Shown one piece after another: positions 63,279 through 64,000 of a DNA stretch of 64,000 nt. The first letter of the stretch is position 1. Each line of letters starts with the position of its first letter. The notes under the pieces were generated by a model, which saw only the letters and a list, made by a program, of their open reading frames with translations, ran no database searches and had not been told where the DNA came from. The stretch lies in contig DAYM01000004.1 in NCBI GenBank assembly GCA_002506905.1, positions 11,115-75,114 on the forward strand. The letters are read 5' to 3'. A program made the translations under genes and the position numbers. Source of the stretch: Methanomassiliicoccaceae archaeon UBA328. Its GTDB lineage: Archaea; Thermoplasmatota; Thermoplasmata; Methanomassiliicoccales; Methanomethylophilaceae.

Positions 63279-64000
63279 TCAGAGACATTTGATGACCATT
63301 TCTTTGGCCTGTTCCATCATACATACGGCGTAGGCCTTGTCTTTGGCCTCCGAGACGATGTCGACGTAACCGTCGCTGTCCGTGCTGAAGGAAATGGAGA
63401 ACCAGCCGAATTCCAATTCGACCCTCCATCCTTTCACGGTATAGACTCCAGAGCAGTCTAGCTTCGAGATCTCATTGTCGATCTTCTTGCTGAACATCTC
63501 GCGGTTGGCAGTAGGGGAATGTACGACATGCTGGTCTTTGACGGTGCCCAATCCTATCGGGGCGTAGCGGACGACATCGTTCAATACCACATACTTGGGG
63601 AACGATGTTGTCGTGTTGCGTATGCTGTTGCTTCCGGAGAGTTCGGAAAGGATGGTACCTGTGAGAATACCGTCGGGGCAGAGCGAATGATCGGCGTAGA
63701 TGAATTCCCAATCATCGGTGACGCCGAGGCCTCCGTTGTCTTTCAGAGCGGATGTGGTGGCCTCCATGCTTCCGTCGGTCTTGATGATCTTCCTGGAACC
63801 TGTTTCTTGGACGTCGGTCTTGATCTTGCCGATATTTCCCCAGAATGCATCGGTGATGAGCGAGGTGGAATCCACGGGTATTACCAGTACGGACGGTTTG
63901 AGATACAGAAGGAGAAGTGCCAGGGTCTCTTCGGGGGAGATATATCTTCCTCCCTCGTCGATAAGGGCCATACGGGTGCCGTTCCCGTTGAGGGCGATAC
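63279..64000 (-). CDS. Phosphohexomutase-like protein with a degenerate active site, partial
   Basis: The C-terminal part of an alpha-D-phosphohexomutase fold protein; the 5' part lies beyond the window. The segment IALNGNGTRMALIDEGGRYI is where active members have DGDxDR, the magnesium-binding loop: all three Asp are replaced (N, N and T). The phosphate-binding loop near the end, usually RxSxTEPxxR, reads SISFSTDSDGYVDIVSEA. The fold seems otherwise conserved (EETLALLLLYL, YVVLNDVVRYA). It may be a non-catalytic relative, such as a regulator of a mutase. Confidence 0.65.
   Translation of the reverse strand, partial: IALNGNGTRMALIDEGGRYISPEETLALLLLYLKPSVLVIPVDSTSLITDAFWGNIGKIKTDVQETGSRKIIKTDGSMEATTSALKDNGGLGVTDDWEFIYADHSLCPDGILTGTILSELSGSNSIRNTTTSFPKYVVLNDVVRYAPIGLGTVKDQHVVHSPTANREMFSKKIDNEISKLDCSGVYTVKGWRVELEFGWFSISFSTDSDGYVDIVSEAKDKAYAVCMMEQAKEMVIKCL

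Noticed and set aside
1..64000. CRISPR arrays, rRNA genes, insertion sequences
   Set aside because: No regularly spaced repeats, no rRNA-like sequence and no transposase or terminal inverted repeats of an insertion sequence were seen.

Overview
The window reads as a chromosomal segment of a methanogenic archaeon of the order Methanomassiliicoccales, most likely a gut-associated member. The core genes are archaeal: a thermosome subunit, archaeal-type uS15 next to a RecJ-like DHH nuclease, Kae1, a fibrillarin-type methyltransferase, a JAMM protease and a fused NADP phosphatase/NAD kinase. They sit beside genes typical of gut microbes (GSIII glutamine synthetase, BspA-like leucine-rich repeats, GrpE-DnaK-DnaJ). 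None of the genes I could delimit ends in TAG; all end in TGA or TAA. That fits a pyrrolysine-decoding lineage. The taxonomic placement is an inference from gene content.

Layout. 0-4.6 kb: a five-gene minus-strand operon with an SPFH protein, a four-helix membrane protein, a coiled-coil protein and two zinc-ribbon proteins. 4.9-11.5 kb: GSIII followed by a glutamate synthase gene carrying three frameshifts and a nonsense codon. 12-13.4 kb: a paired SMR exporter and a YbjN-like protein. 13.7-19.1 kb: the chaperone block (thermosome, grpE-dnaK-dnaJ). 19.1-22.3 kb: a decaying nitrogenase-like cluster that ends at one copy of a 35-bp direct repeat; the second copy lies 1.45 kb away, beyond a TerC gene. 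23.6-30.5 kb: TrpB2, a flavodoxin, several remnants (AAA_14 ATPase, methyltransferase, BspA-like LRR protein, MATE), a methyltransferase and MsrA. 30.6-36.7 kb: a visibly more A+T-rich accessory block with small proteins, an HNH nuclease, a GmrSD-like gene broken by two frameshifts and a PLD/DEAD/DUF3427 helicase. 36.8-40.2 kb: a damaged iron/cofactor ABC importer whose binding protein carries dockerin repeats. 40.3-46.4 kb: a pair of paralogous unknown proteins, two HdeD-like membrane proteins (one with a nonsense codon) and a heterodimeric ABC exporter. 46.5-50.1 kb: a TIGR04076 protein with an in-frame TAG, then three paralogous membrane-anchored proteins. 50.2-64 kb: mostly housekeeping genes (tRNA-Ser, proAB, tRNA-Val, MATE, kae1, recJ, uS15, Nudix, flpA, NADP phosphatase/NAD kinase, JAMM) and, cut by the window end, a phosphohexomutase-like protein whose metal-binding loop is degenerate.

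Two themes stand out. First, many accessory genes carry nonsense or frameshift lesions while the core genes are intact. The damaged loci include GOGAT, a nitrogenase-like cluster and a metallophore importer, which suggests erosion of nitrogen and metal acquisition functions, although consensus errors cannot be excluded from sequence alone. Second, the only conserved gene interrupted by TAG is also the one where decoding as pyrrolysine is plausible. It is therefore the most interesting single observation in the window.
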